This document shows positions 6,792-14,485 of a DNA stretch of 22,133 nucleotides, piece after piece. The notes under the pieces are model-generated. The model made no database searches and had not been told where the DNA came from. It saw nothing but the letters and a program-made list of their open reading frames with translations. A program made the position numbers and the translations under genes. Position 1 is the first letter of the stretch. The number at the start of each line of letters is the position of its first letter. The stretch lies in NCBI GenBank assembly GCA_964507395.1, contig CAZDQE010000038.1:1-22133 (forward strand). The letters run 5' to 3'. This DNA is from SIG575 sp964507395 (lineage in GTDB: Bacteria > Bacillota > Clostridia > Oscillospirales > Acutalibacteraceae).

Positions 6792-7628
6792 ATGAAAATT
6801 ACTAAGAGAATTCTTTCAGTGCTTCTTGCTCTCTCATTCGTGTTCGCATCAGTCAGTGTAAGCATGACAGCTTCTGCTGCATCTGAAATGACTTTTACCG
6901 TAAGCAACGTAACAAAAGCACTTCCCGGCGATACAGTAACAATGAAGGTTACTCTTGCAAACTCAAAGGCAGTTTGTGCAGTTAACCCCACAATCGAATA
7001 TGATGCTGAAAAGCTTGAATTTGTCAGCGCAACAAACGGTGACGTTTTCACTTCAAATGCGTTCATGATTGGCGGCGCACGTGAAGGTAAAGTAAAAATC
7101 CTTTACTACAACGGTGTTACAAACACACAGGTAAACGGTACAGTATGTACTCTTAAGTTCAAGGTTCTTAATGGTGCAACAGGCTATGCGGATGTTTCGC
7201 TTAATTTCCCTGAAAACAGTGTTGTTAACGCAAATGAACAGGCAATAAGCTTCACAAGCAAAGCAGGCAGAGTTTCAATCGTTTCTCCCGTCATCTATGT
7301 TGATGCAAACACAAACGAAAAGGTTGATACAGGTGAGGAAATCGAAGACAAGTATTATCAGAAGGTTCCGCTCTTTGCAAGCTACAGAGACCAGAGCGTT
7401 CAGCTCTCTACAAGCATCATCGGCGACACGATCAAGAGCGTTGAATGGTCAGTTGACTCTGACAGACTTACAATTGATGAAAACGGTGTGGTAAGACCTA
7501 ACCGTTCATGGTACTGCAGAGCAAATGTTACAGCAAAAATCACTTCAAAATCAGGTGAAGTCCTTGAAAAGACAGTAATGGTTGAGTTCTTCAAGCTTGC
7601 TATTACTAAGCGTTTGCCTGTATTCTGA
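6792..7628 (+). CDS. Secreted single-cohesin protein with C-terminal Ig-like region
   Basis: This 278-aa exported protein has a signal peptide (1-30, cleavage after TASAA) and one cohesin domain at about 33-163. The cohesin marks are TFTVSNVTKALPGDTVTM at the start, NPTIEYDAEKLEFVSA at 65-80, VKILYYNG at 101-108 and NGTVCTLKFKV at 115-125, the usual beta-sandwich spacing. Residues 168-180 (YVDANTNEKVDTG) look like a single degenerate calcium loop. Residues 203-268 look like a bacterial Ig-like fold (VQLSTSI, VEWSVDSDRLTIDENGVV). There is no membrane anchor, LPxTG motif or second cohesin, so it should be released or held by a partner. A strong ribosome binding site (GGGGAGGT) lies in the 16-nt gap after the dockerin gene. 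That gene's product is the obvious candidate ligand. The cohesin type cannot be decided by eye. Confidence 0.85.
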   Translation: MKITKRILSVLLALSFVFASVSVSMTASAASEMTFTVSNVTKALPGDTVTMKVTLANSKAVCAVNPTIEYDAEKLEFVSATNGDVFTSNAFMIGGAREGKVKILYYNGVTNTQVNGTVCTLKFKVLNGATGYADVSLNFPENSVVNANEQAISFTSKAGRVSIVSPVIYVDANTNEKVDTGEEIEDKYYQKVPLFASYRDQSVQLSTSIIGDTIKSVEWSVDSDRLTIDENGVVRPNRSWYCRANVTAKITSKSGEVLEKTVMVEFFKLAITKRLPVF

Positions 7629-7688
7629 TACCAATATTTTAAAGCTTAAGAGGAACGTGTCATTTTATGGCACGTTCCCGTTTGGTAT
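7628..7688 (+). other. Nested inverted repeat between the two cohesin genes
   Basis: An inner stem GGAACGTG (7652-7659) pairs with CACGTTCC (7671-7678), and an outer stem ATACCAA (7628-7634) pairs with TTGGTAT (7682-7688). The outer arm begins in the stop codon of the first cohesin gene. No T-run follows, so it is probably a processing or partial-termination structure that sets the relative expression of the two cohesins. Confidence 0.6.
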
Positions 7689-7717
7689 AAAAAACATATA
7701 AAATGAGGTGCAGAAAA

Positions 7718-8581
7718 ATGAAAAATAAAGTAATCAGCCTTTTGCTTGCAGTCACACTTATTGTAAGCGTAGTAGGCTTAACCGCCGTTTCAGCCTTTGC
7801 GGCAGGCACGTCTCTTACAGTTTCAAAGGTAAGCGAAACATCTTCAACAGTTACAGTTGCTGTCGGAATTTCAGGCAACAGCGGAATTGCTGCTCTCGGT
7901 GTGAATCTTACGTTTGATTCATCACTTCTTAAAGGTGTCAGCGTTTCAAGTGCAGGCGTGGCAGATGACGCAGGCATGGTAGCGTGGGGCAACTTCTCTG
8001 ACGGCAGTGTCAGAATTATTATTGAAGAGAGCAACAGCAGTGACGGTACGACGAAAGACGGAACAGTTTGTACCGTAACCTTTACTAAGCTTTCATCAGT
8101 TAAGGACGGCACAACTGCTGATTTTACTGCAAGCGTAATTGCTTCCGCAACATACGACCTTGACGGTGACAGCGTAGAAGTTTCAGACGGTTCAGCTACC
8201 CTCACGCTTGAAAAAGCTGAAACCACAACAAAGAAAACAACTACAACTACGACTAAAAAAGCAACAACTACAACAAAAAAGGCAACTACAACGAAGAATA
8301 CAACTACAACTACTGCTGCTACAACAAAGAAAAATGAAGTAAGCCCCACTCTTGCAGGTGCAACAGTTCCCACAACTGCTGAGGAGGAATCCACAACAGA
8401 AGAAACAACTACAGAAGAGTGGACAACTGAGTATGAGTCATATTCTTACACAGAGCCCGTAACTGAGGCTGATGAAACAGATGACGATAGTTCAGATAAC
8501 ACAAAGCGAATTATTGCAATCGTAGTCGTTGTTGTATGTGCAGGTACAGCAGCAGTTCTCTATTTCACAAAGAGAAAATAA
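7718..8581 (+). CDS. Membrane-anchored single-cohesin protein (anchoring scaffoldin-like)
   Basis: This 287-aa protein should display one cohesin at the cell surface. It has a signal peptide (1-29, SAFAA), then a cohesin domain at about 31-167 (LTVSKVSETSSTVTVAVGIS, GVNLTFDSSLLKGVSV, GTVCTVTFTKL). A low-complexity linker at 168-205 is built of Lys and Thr, followed by a Thr/Glu/Tyr-rich acidic stretch (218-262). It ends with a transmembrane helix (IIAIVVVVVCAGTAAVLYF, 265-283) and the basic tail TKRK. There is no LPxTG motif before the helix, so it stays in the membrane instead of being linked by sortase. I start it at the second ATG (7718): GAGGTG lies about 7 nt before it and the signal peptide follows, whereas the ATG at 7703 would overlap that site. 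The linker can cross the cell wall. The third gene of the dockerin/cohesin block, it is closed by a strong terminator. Confidence 0.87.
   Translation: MKNKVISLLLAVTLIVSVVGLTAVSAFAAGTSLTVSKVSETSSTVTVAVGISGNSGIAALGVNLTFDSSLLKGVSVSSAGVADDAGMVAWGNFSDGSVRIIIEESNSSDGTTKDGTVCTVTFTKLSSVKDGTTADFTASVIASATYDLDGDSVEVSDGSATLTLEKAETTTKKTTTTTTKKATTTTKKATTTKNTTTTTAATTKKNEVSPTLAGATVPTTAEEESTTEETTTEEWTTEYESYSYTEPVTEADETDDDSSDNTKRIIAIVVVVVCAGTAAVLYFTKRK
8218..8330 (+). repeat. Low-complexity Thr/Lys codon repeat (ACA/ACT/AAA)
   Basis: Runs of acaact and aaaaaagc-type units encode the Lys-Thr linker of the anchored cohesin protein. Such tracts change length readily by slippage, so linker length may vary between strains. 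A similar but shorter Thr/Glu tract lies at about 5395-5475 in the dockerin gene. Confidence 0.7.
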
Positions 8582-8606
8582 TCACGAAAACATGATAAAT
8601 AAATTT

Positions 8607-8642
8607 ATGCGGTAGAAGTTTTGAAGCTTCTACCGCATTTTT
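8607..8642 (+). terminator. Intrinsic terminator of the dockerin/cohesin block
   Basis: A perfect 12-bp stem, ATGCGGTAGAAG (8607-8618) with CTTCTACCGCAT (8627-8638), has an 8-nt loop and is followed by TTTTT. It lies 25 nt after the stop of the anchored cohesin gene and ahead of the convergent minus-strand operon. Confidence 0.93.
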
Positions 8643-8678
8643 ACATTTTGTCTTTGTAAATCATAATTTACCGCACAT

Positions 8679-10004
8679 TTACTTATCTTTAATCACCGTA
8701 CAATTTTTTATACCATAGTATTCAAAACATTTAATTGCTTTTTCGTCGATTCTTTCACCGCCTGCAACAATGGGAACGGCAGGGGGACAGCCCACTGTTG
8801 AAATTGCGAGAACTCTGCCAAGACTTTCTGAAACGGGAACAGCCTCTCTCTGCATAAACGCAGCCTGTTTTGGCGAATAAACCTTCTCCGGCAAAGAGGA
8901 AACAGGCGAGGGGATTTTGATTTTTTCTCTCTTTTCGATTTTCAGAAGAGCTTCCTTTAACCTGTCAGGGTGAATATCGGGTGTTAACATAAGCACAAGA
9001 AAATCGGGGTCGGAAAATTCACAGATTATGTCCGATTCTTTCAGAATTTCCCCAAGGGCATCTCCGCGATAGCCGTATTTTTTTGCATCGATTGTGATTT
9101 TCAGTATTTCGTCTTCAACAAGTGTATAGCCATGTTTTCTGAGCTCGTCTTTAAAAACTTCTGTTTCTTCTGCGAAAGAGCAAAGCTTTTCTCTGAAAGA
9201 TTCGCTTAAAATTCTGTTCGCCATGTCCAGAGACTGTAAAATCAGATACGAGGGACTTGTTGAACCGAAAAGACTGAGTGCAGATTTTGCATCTTTCTCA
9301 AAAATATGGGCAACATTTTTGGATATATGAAGATAAGCACCGCCCGTCAGAACGGGAAGGGTTTTATGTGCTGAATCTGAACACATGTCTGCTCCGAGGT
9401 CCATCGGGTGAAGTGATTCTTTTAAAAATTTCAGATATGCTCCGTGAGCGTTGTCAACGAGGAGTAAAACTCCGTTTCTGTGACAAATGTCTGAAAGCGA
9501 TTTTATGTCGCACATGTTGCCGAGATAATCGGGGCTTGTTACGTAAACGGCATCAGGCTTTTTCTCAGCATCTTTTAATTCTTTTTCAAGGTGTTCGGCA
9601 CTGATTTTGCATGAAAGGTAGGAAGATTCTTTTTCGGGATAAAGCCATTTTATGTCAAAATCAAGAAGCACGGCGGAACTGAGAAAGCTTTTGTGTACAT
9701 TTCTTCCTGCCCAGATTAAAGGCTTTTCTTTTGCGTGCAGACACACAAGGTACAGCATAGCTTTAATGCACTGTGAGGAGCCCTCAGCGGAATAAAAGGT
9801 TCTTGCGCCAAAAAGGGAAGATGCGTTCTCTTCGCTTTCTTTTATAATGCCGTCAGCTTCATACAAACTGTCTGCACCGTCGATTTCAGTTATGTCAAGG
9901 CTCTCAAAACCAAGGTGTTTTTTTCCTTTATGACCGGGCATATGAAGCCTTAAAGCGTCTTTGATTGAATATTCATTTACGAAATCACAAATCGGTGTAT
10001 TCAT
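8679..10004 (-). CDS. PLP-dependent Orn/Lys/Arg decarboxylase-family enzyme
   Basis: This 441-aa fold-type I PLP enzyme belongs to the Orn/Lys/Arg decarboxylase major-domain family (the YaaO/SpeA-like branch). Motifs seen: LRLHMPGHKG at 18-27, the PLP-clamping DNAHG at 184-188, and SDSAHKTLPVLTGGAYLH at 209-226 with the Schiff-base lysine Lys214. The C-terminal segment GCPPAVPIVAGGERI replaces the usual YPPGIP-like motif. The family predicts decarboxylation of a basic amino acid to a polyamine precursor, but substrate choice cannot be read here. I use the ATG at 10004, where the family motif begins and AGGTGA precedes it; a longer frame to 10049 would overlap the maturase. It lies 1 nt after the SCIFF maturase stop, so the two are co-translated. 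This suggests a link to the SCIFF system or simple operon sharing. Confidence 0.88.
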   Translation of the reverse strand: MNTPICDFVNEYSIKDALRLHMPGHKGKKHLGFESLDITEIDGADSLYEADGIIKESEENASSLFGARTFYSAEGSSQCIKAMLYLVCLHAKEKPLIWAGRNVHKSFLSSAVLLDFDIKWLYPEKESSYLSCKISAEHLEKELKDAEKKPDAVYVTSPDYLGNMCDIKSLSDICHRNGVLLLVDNAHGAYLKFLKESLHPMDLGADMCSDSAHKTLPVLTGGAYLHISKNVAHIFEKDAKSALSLFGSTSPSYLILQSLDMANRILSESFREKLCSFAEETEVFKDELRKHGYTLVEDEILKITIDAKKYGYRGDALGEILKESDIICEFSDPDFLVLMLTPDIHPDRLKEALLKIEKREKIKIPSPVSSLPEKVYSPKQAAFMQREAVPVSESLGRVLAISTVGCPPAVPIVAGGERIDEKAIKCFEYYGIKNCTVIKDK

Positions 10005-10005
10005 T

Positions 10006-11388
10006 TTATTCACCTGCAAAAGCTCTTGCCACTGCAACTGCAATTGCACATTCCATTCTCTTCCTGAAAAGCTCGCAGCCGTATTTGTAAACGCCCTTTA
10101 TCGAGCCCGTGGCATGGTAAGCATTTGCGGCGCAACCGCCTGAACAGTAAAGCTTTGCCCAGCAATCGTGACATTCTTCTCTTGCGTAAACGTTGCAGGA
10201 GAGGAAATCGTTTTGAATATCGGTGTTGTCTACACCGTTCCATATATCACCGAGCCTGAATTTTTCATCGCCTACAAACTGATGGCAGGGATAAAGGTCG
10301 CCCCATGGTGTAACAGCCATGTACTCAGTACCGGAGCCACAGCCTGAAATTCTCTTGTAAATGCAGGGACCGCCTGTTAAATCTATCATGTAATGGTAGA
10401 AGGTGAAAGGCTTTCCTTCCTTGTCCTTCTGAAGCATAAGCTCTGCCAATTTTTCGTACTGCTCTTTTACGATAGGCATATCCTCGTCAGTAAGCTCAGA
10501 GGGGTCACCCTTTGCGCAGACAACAGGCTCCATGCTCAGCTCTGTAAAGCCTAAATCAAGCATAACCTTGATATCGTTCAGAAAGTCAGGATTTGCGTGT
10601 GTAAACGTGCCTCTCATATAATAATTTTTTCCGCCTCTTGCTTCAACAAGCTTCCGGAATTTAGGCACAATCTTCTCCCAACTTCCGTTTCCGGCGTAAT
10701 CGACACGGTAGCGGTCATGGATTTCTTTTCGTCCGTCAAGGCTTAAAACAACGTTACTCATTTCGCGGTTGGCAAAATCAATAACATCATCGTCAATAAG
10801 CATGCCGTTAGTTGTAAGCGTGAAGCGGAAATTTTTGCCGTGTTCTTTTTCAATGCTTCGTGCGTATTCAACCATTTGCTTTACAACATCGAAGTTCATA
10901 AGAGGCTCACCGCCGAAAAAGTCAACCTCAAGATTTTTTCTCGAACCTGAATTTTCAACAAGGAAATCAAGAGCTCTTTTACCTGTTTCGAAGCTCATCA
11001 AAGCTCTTTCGCCGTGGTATTTTCCCTGACTCGCAAAGCAGTATTCGCAGTTAAGGTTGCAGGTGTGAGCGATGTGGATGCAAAGTGCCTTGATAACACC
11101 TGACGTTTTAGCCTTCAGCTCTCCCGCCTTGTCAGCGAAAGTGTCGGGCGTGAAAAGCTTTCCGCTTTCTTTAAGATTTTCAACCTGACTGTAACATTCA
11201 GCAATATCCTTTTCGCTGATGTCTTCACGTTCGGCATATTTTTCGTTTAAAGATGTGAGAACAGTGTCCTTGCTGTTTCCTTCAAACATTTCAATGATAT
11301 CGTAAGCTACTTCGTCAACAACATGGACAGAGCCTGAGCATATATCGAGAACAATATTGTAATTGCCCTGTTTGAACTGATGAATCAT
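10006..11388 (-). CDS. scfB: SCIFF peptide radical SAM maturase (SPASM domain)
   Basis: This 460-aa radical SAM enzyme modifies the SCIFF peptide encoded just upstream by forming a thioether crosslink. The N-terminal about 95 residues are the leader-binding region typical of these maturases. The core [4Fe-4S] motif is C110-x3-C114-x2-C117 (CNLNCEYC), with the SAM-contacting GGEP at 159-162. A Cys-rich SPASM region for auxiliary clusters follows: Cys342, 350, 368, 398, 406, 409, 415, 419 and 438, including CHDCWAKLYCSGGC. Length and Cys pattern match the CteB/ScfB family. The start has an AAAGGAGAT ribosome binding site and lies 55 nt after the SCIFF stop, beyond a terminator hairpin, so it is probably made in smaller amounts than the peptide. 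It is coupled at its 3' end to the decarboxylase-like gene. Confidence 0.95.
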   Translation of the reverse strand: MIHQFKQGNYNIVLDICSGSVHVVDEVAYDIIEMFEGNSKDTVLTSLNEKYAEREDISEKDIAECYSQVENLKESGKLFTPDTFADKAGELKAKTSGVIKALCIHIAHTCNLNCEYCFASQGKYHGERALMSFETGKRALDFLVENSGSRKNLEVDFFGGEPLMNFDVVKQMVEYARSIEKEHGKNFRFTLTTNGMLIDDDVIDFANREMSNVVLSLDGRKEIHDRYRVDYAGNGSWEKIVPKFRKLVEARGGKNYYMRGTFTHANPDFLNDIKVMLDLGFTELSMEPVVCAKGDPSELTDEDMPIVKEQYEKLAELMLQKDKEGKPFTFYHYMIDLTGGPCIYKRISGCGSGTEYMAVTPWGDLYPCHQFVGDEKFRLGDIWNGVDNTDIQNDFLSCNVYAREECHDCWAKLYCSGGCAANAYHATGSIKGVYKYGCELFRKRMECAIAVAVARAFAGE

Positions 11389-11404
11389 AGGTAATCTCCT
11401 TTAT

Positions 11405-11432
11405 AAAAAATGCCGCCATACGGCGGCATTTT
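11405..11432 (-). terminator. Attenuating terminator between SCIFF peptide and maturase
   Basis: AAAATGCCGCC (11407-11417) pairs perfectly with GGCGGCATTTT (11422-11432) around a 4-nt loop. Read on the minus strand, the stem ends in a T-run. It lies between the peptide stop and the maturase start with no second promoter evident, so read-through most likely feeds the maturase. Confidence 0.88.
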
Positions 11433-11443
11433 AAATTCTGCAA

Positions 11444-11596
11444 TTATTTGCTTTCTTTTGTGCTTTCGCACTGCTGGTTAGCGATACCGCAGCTTGTTTT
11501 GCAAGCTGACTGGCAAGATGTCTGACATTCACCGCAGCCGCCGTTTTTAGCACTGTCACAAAGATTGCGAGTTTCAAGTGTTTTGATGTGTTCCAT
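11444..11596 (-). CDS. scfA: SCIFF ribosomal peptide precursor (six cysteines in forty-five residues)
   Basis: This 50-aa peptide is the substrate of the radical SAM maturase downstream. It starts MEHIKTLETRNLC, close to the SCIFF opening MKHIKTL. Its core CGECQTSCQSACKTSCGIAN (21-40) matches the family, with the six signature cysteines at 21, 24, 28, 32, 36 and 43. There is an extra Cys at 13. Position 37 is Gly; in the characterised homologue from Thermoanaerobacter (Tte1186a/CteA) the reported crosslink joins Cys32 to Thr37, so the usual acceptor is absent here. The ATG has a strong GGAGGT ribosome binding site and its own promoter. The frame is short and easily missed; a longer frame over the same bases is a shadow. 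The biological role of SCIFF peptides is not established. Confidence 0.95.
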   Translation of the reverse strand: MEHIKTLETRNLCDSAKNGGCGECQTSCQSACKTSCGIANQQCESTKESK

Positions 11597-11626
11597 GATA
11601 TGTACCTCCACAAAATTCTTTTCACA

Positions 11627-11655
11627 ATTATATCACTTTTAAACTTTCAAGTCAA
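11627..11655 (-). promoter_or_regulatory. Promoter of the SCIFF operon
   Basis: On the minus strand TTGACT (11655-11650) and TATAAT (11632-11627) are separated by 17 nt, close to full consensus. The start codon of the SCIFF peptide is about 30 nt further on, giving a very short leader. Confidence 0.88.
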
Positions 11656-11745
11656 TAGAGATTTCAATACTTCTCCCAATAAATCTCGCAGGAAAAGAAT
11701 GTTAGAAAAAAATGTTACGAATTTAATAATTTTCAATATTTTTCC

Positions 11746-11795
11746 TTTACAAATACGCAATTTTATGGTAAAAATATATAGTAAAGTATTTTTAC
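11746..11795 (+). promoter_or_regulatory. Promoter and inverted-repeat operator of the ceramidase/GlcNAc operon
   Basis: TTTACA (11746-11751) and TAAAAA (11769-11774, with a TG extension) are 17 nt apart, a moderate promoter. A perfect 9-bp inverted repeat, GTAAAAATA (11768-11776) and TATTTTTAC (11787-11795) with a 10-nt gap, overlaps the -10 and the expected transcription start. That position suits a repressor site. The ribosome binding site follows 6 nt later. Confidence 0.6.
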
Positions 11796-11815
11796 AAAGT
11801 AAGGAGATGTAAAAG

Positions 11816-13576
11816 ATGAAAAAGAAAATCAAATCATTTATTGCACTGCTTCTCGTGTTTACGATGTTGTTTTCAGTGAACGCTTCCGCTACATTCGGAA
11901 CGTCTGAGAAACACAACGGCGCAATCAGGACAGCAACAGACATTGTAGGCGGAATTATCGACGGCGCGATCGCATTGTTGGGCGTTCTTACACCTACACC
12001 TGACCATCCTACAGTTGACGAATATTTCGCAGGTGAAAGCGAAAACTTCTATGAAGGTACAGATACCTTTATTGACACTCCCGCAGAGGGTGCCAAATGG
12101 TCTCTCGGCTTCGGCAACGAAAGTCTTGTTCCCGATAATCTCAGAGACGGCACAAAGAAATATTACACAGGCGGTTATTTCACACAGCAGGTAAGCAGTG
12201 TATACGAGGGCGACGACCAGAGAGCAAACGCTATCGCTCTTAACGACGGCTCAGGCAGAGGAACAACTGTTTTCGCATCAATTGACGGTATCGGCGTAGG
12301 CAATGCTGACATCCGTTCAATCAGAGCAGCAGTTGAAGAAAAGCTTGCAGCGAAGGGTATTGAAAGCGATATTAACGCAATCAACATCAACTCAACACAC
12401 TGCCACACAGTTGTTGATACTCAGGGTATCGGCATTGACCTTATCCTTAAAATTTTCCGCAGCTTCCTTACATGGCTTCCTTTCATCGAACAGCAGAGAT
12501 CAATCAACCTTGAATTCCTTGATGTTATGATTGACAAAACATCAGACGCAATCGTTGAAGCTTATGAAAACATGGAAACAGGTAAGCTTTATTACTTTGA
12601 ATCAGCAGGTATGGGTAAAGACGAAAGCAAAGGCACATACCTTGATGACGAATATTCATATCTTCACAACAAGAGATATGACACAGAAGGCTATCAGCAC
12701 ACATGGGCTTGCTTCAAATTCGTTCCCGATGCAGCAGACTCAATGCCGACACTCTTCGCAAATATCGGTGCACATCCCACAACAATCGACAGAGAAACAA
12801 CTCTTCTCTCTGCAGACTTCCCCAACTATATGGAAGAAAAAATAAACGATGCAGGCATGAACTTCATGTTCATTCAGGGCGCACAGTCACCCATTTCCGT
12901 AAATAAGGGTGGCGTTAAGACTGAGTCCGTTCTTGAAGAGGTTTCAGCAATTGTTGCAGCAGACCCCACAGCAGTTGATTATCAGACACCCATGATTCTT
13001 GGCTATGAGTACGCAAGACTTATCCTTGAAGCACAGGATAACGCAGTGGAGGTTGACCCCATCCTCAACGTTAAGATGACAGAGTATGCAATCAATCTTG
13101 ACAGAGGTCTTCTCAGCTATGGTGCAATCGAAGGCTTTATCGCAACAACAACAGTACGTGATAAGTCAGCTTCAACAGGCTACTCAATCATCACAGAAAC
13201 AGGTTACATCGAAATCGGTTCAGATATCGTTCTTCTTACAGTTCCCGGTGAGCTTGTTCCTCAGCTTGTTTACGGCAATGTAGTTTCAGCAGAGGATTCA
13301 TATCTCGGCACAGAATGGACACTTCCCGCAACAGCTTCTCTTGTTCCCGAAGACAAAACAGTTCTCGTAATGGGTCTTTGCAACGATGCTATCGGTTACA
13401 TCATTCCCGATAACGACTACGCTCACTTTATTGCTGATTCACTCTGGAGCATGGACGGTGCAGAAGATGTATTCGGACCTTACCACAGACATTACGAAGA
13501 AATGCTTACAACAGGCAGCACAGCAGCATCTTCAACAATCGGTGCGCTTAATGAGCTTGTAATGAGCGAAAACTAA
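11816..13576 (+). CDS. Secreted neutral/alkaline ceramidase-like amidohydrolase
   Basis: This 586-aa exported protein has a signal peptide (1-26, ending NASAT) and the neutral/alkaline ceramidase fold. Motifs: SIDGIG (155-160), NINSTHCH (190-197), NIGAHPTTIDRETTLLSADFP (316-336), FIQGAQSPIS (352-361), TVPGEL (475-480) and GLCNDAIGYIIP (520-531). His197, His320, Glu479 and Tyr528 sit where the bacterial ceramidase from Pseudomonas has its four zinc ligands, so the metal site looks intact. A family member would split an N-acyl bond as in ceramide, outside the cell or at the wall, but family membership alone does not prove ceramide is the substrate. The start has AAGGAGATG. It is followed 12 nt later by the GlcNAc kinase gene. 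The C-terminal domain of full-length ceramidases is absent or reduced. Confidence 0.85.
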   Translation: MKKKIKSFIALLLVFTMLFSVNASATFGTSEKHNGAIRTATDIVGGIIDGAIALLGVLTPTPDHPTVDEYFAGESENFYEGTDTFIDTPAEGAKWSLGFGNESLVPDNLRDGTKKYYTGGYFTQQVSSVYEGDDQRANAIALNDGSGRGTTVFASIDGIGVGNADIRSIRAAVEEKLAAKGIESDINAININSTHCHTVVDTQGIGIDLILKIFRSFLTWLPFIEQQRSINLEFLDVMIDKTSDAIVEAYENMETGKLYYFESAGMGKDESKGTYLDDEYSYLHNKRYDTEGYQHTWACFKFVPDAADSMPTLFANIGAHPTTIDRETTLLSADFPNYMEEKINDAGMNFMFIQGAQSPISVNKGGVKTESVLEEVSAIVAADPTAVDYQTPMILGYEYARLILEAQDNAVEVDPILNVKMTEYAINLDRGLLSYGAIEGFIATTTVRDKSASTGYSIITETGYIEIGSDIVLLTVPGELVPQLVYGNVVSAEDSYLGTEWTLPATASLVPEDKTVLVMGLCNDAIGYIIPDNDYAHFIADSLWSMDGAEDVFGPYHRHYEEMLTTGSTAASSTIGALNELVMSEN

Positions 13577-13588
13577 GGAGATATTCTT

Positions 13589-14485
13589 GTGGAATATTAT
13601 CTCGGCATTGACGGCGGCGGTACTAAAACTACCGCTGCCGTATCAGATGAAAAGGGCAATATTCTTCTGAAAAAAGTCGGTAAAACAATCAACTTTTACT
13701 CAGTGGGAATGGAAAACGCCCGTGAAAATCTTCTTTCAGTTATAGAAGATATTTACAAAGAAACAGGTGAAATCACATTTGAGAGTGTTTTTGTTGGTTG
13801 CTCCGCCCTTGACAGGGAAGCCGATGCAGAAACGCTCAAAAGTCTTTGTGGAGAAATTAAAGCAAAGAAGATAAAAATGGACAGTGACCTTTACGTTGCT
13901 CTGAAAAGCGTTGAAAACGCCCATTGCCCCTGCGTTGCAATCTGCGGTACAGGCTCAATGGCAATAGGCGAGGATAAGGACGGCAATGTTAGGTTCAAAG
14001 GCGGTTGGGGACATATTATCGGTGACGAAGGCTCAGGCTATGCAATTGCCGTAAATGCCCTTAAATGCTGCTGTATTTTCTGCGATTCAGGAGAAGAATC
14101 GCCACTTCTTGAAGGTGCAAAGGAATATTTCGGTGTTTCTGATTTCAGAGAGGCGATAGATAAAATTTATTCTCCCGATACAACAAAGGATGTCCTTGCA
14201 GGCTTTGCATCAAAGGTGCAGAAAATTGCAGAAGAGGGCGATGTGTTTGCTGAGTCCATTGTTGTCAATGAGGCTCATAATTTCGCAAGAACAGTATTTA
14301 CTCTTCTCGGTGAAATTGAGCAGTGCAATGTTCTTGCACTTTACGGCGGAGTTTTCCAGTATAACGAGCTTTTCCGCGAAACCTTCAAAGAGGATATAAG
14401 TGAGATTTATCCCGAATTAGAAGTCAGACTTCTGACAATTCCGCCCGAAGAAGGGGCGCTTAAAATTGCGAGGGAATTAAAATGA
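13589..14485 (+). CDS. BadF/BadG/BcrA-family N-acetylglucosamine kinase
   Basis: This 298-aa cytoplasmic sugar kinase of the actin-like ATPase fold probably phosphorylates N-acetylglucosamine. It carries the phosphate-1 loop GIDGGGTKT (6-14), a likely catalytic Asp100 (MDSDLYVAL), the phosphate-2 loop GTGSMAIG (120-127) and the adenosine/GlcNAc-contacting GGWGHIIGDEGSGY (138-151), typical of eukaryotic-type NagK and bacterial relatives. It begins at a GTG with AAGGAG 8 nt upstream, directly behind the ceramidase-like gene. Its stop overlaps the next start by 4 nt (ATGA), so it is translationally coupled to the SIS protein gene. GlcNAc as substrate fits the GH84 gene two positions on; MurNAc or glucosamine are alternatives. 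Confidence 0.85.
   Translation: MEYYLGIDGGGTKTTAAVSDEKGNILLKKVGKTINFYSVGMENARENLLSVIEDIYKETGEITFESVFVGCSALDREADAETLKSLCGEIKAKKIKMDSDLYVALKSVENAHCPCVAICGTGSMAIGEDKDGNVRFKGGWGHIIGDEGSGYAIAVNALKCCCIFCDSGEESPLLEGAKEYFGVSDFREAIDKIYSPDTTKDVLAGFASKVQKIAEEGDVFAESIVVNEAHNFARTVFTLLGEIEQCNVLALYGGVFQYNELFRETFKEDISEIYPELEVRLLTIPPEEGALKIARELK

Noticed and set aside
7660..8394. Long minus-strand open frame rich in Val and Phe
   Set aside because: It is the antisense of the Thr/Lys linker codons of the anchored cohesin gene; the runs of Val and Phe follow from that repeat, and the signal peptide, domain and terminator all support the plus-strand gene.
11431..11625. 64-residue minus-strand frame over the SCIFF peptide
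   Set aside because: It is out of frame with the clear SCIFF peptide at 11444-11596, which has the ribosome binding site and the family motif.
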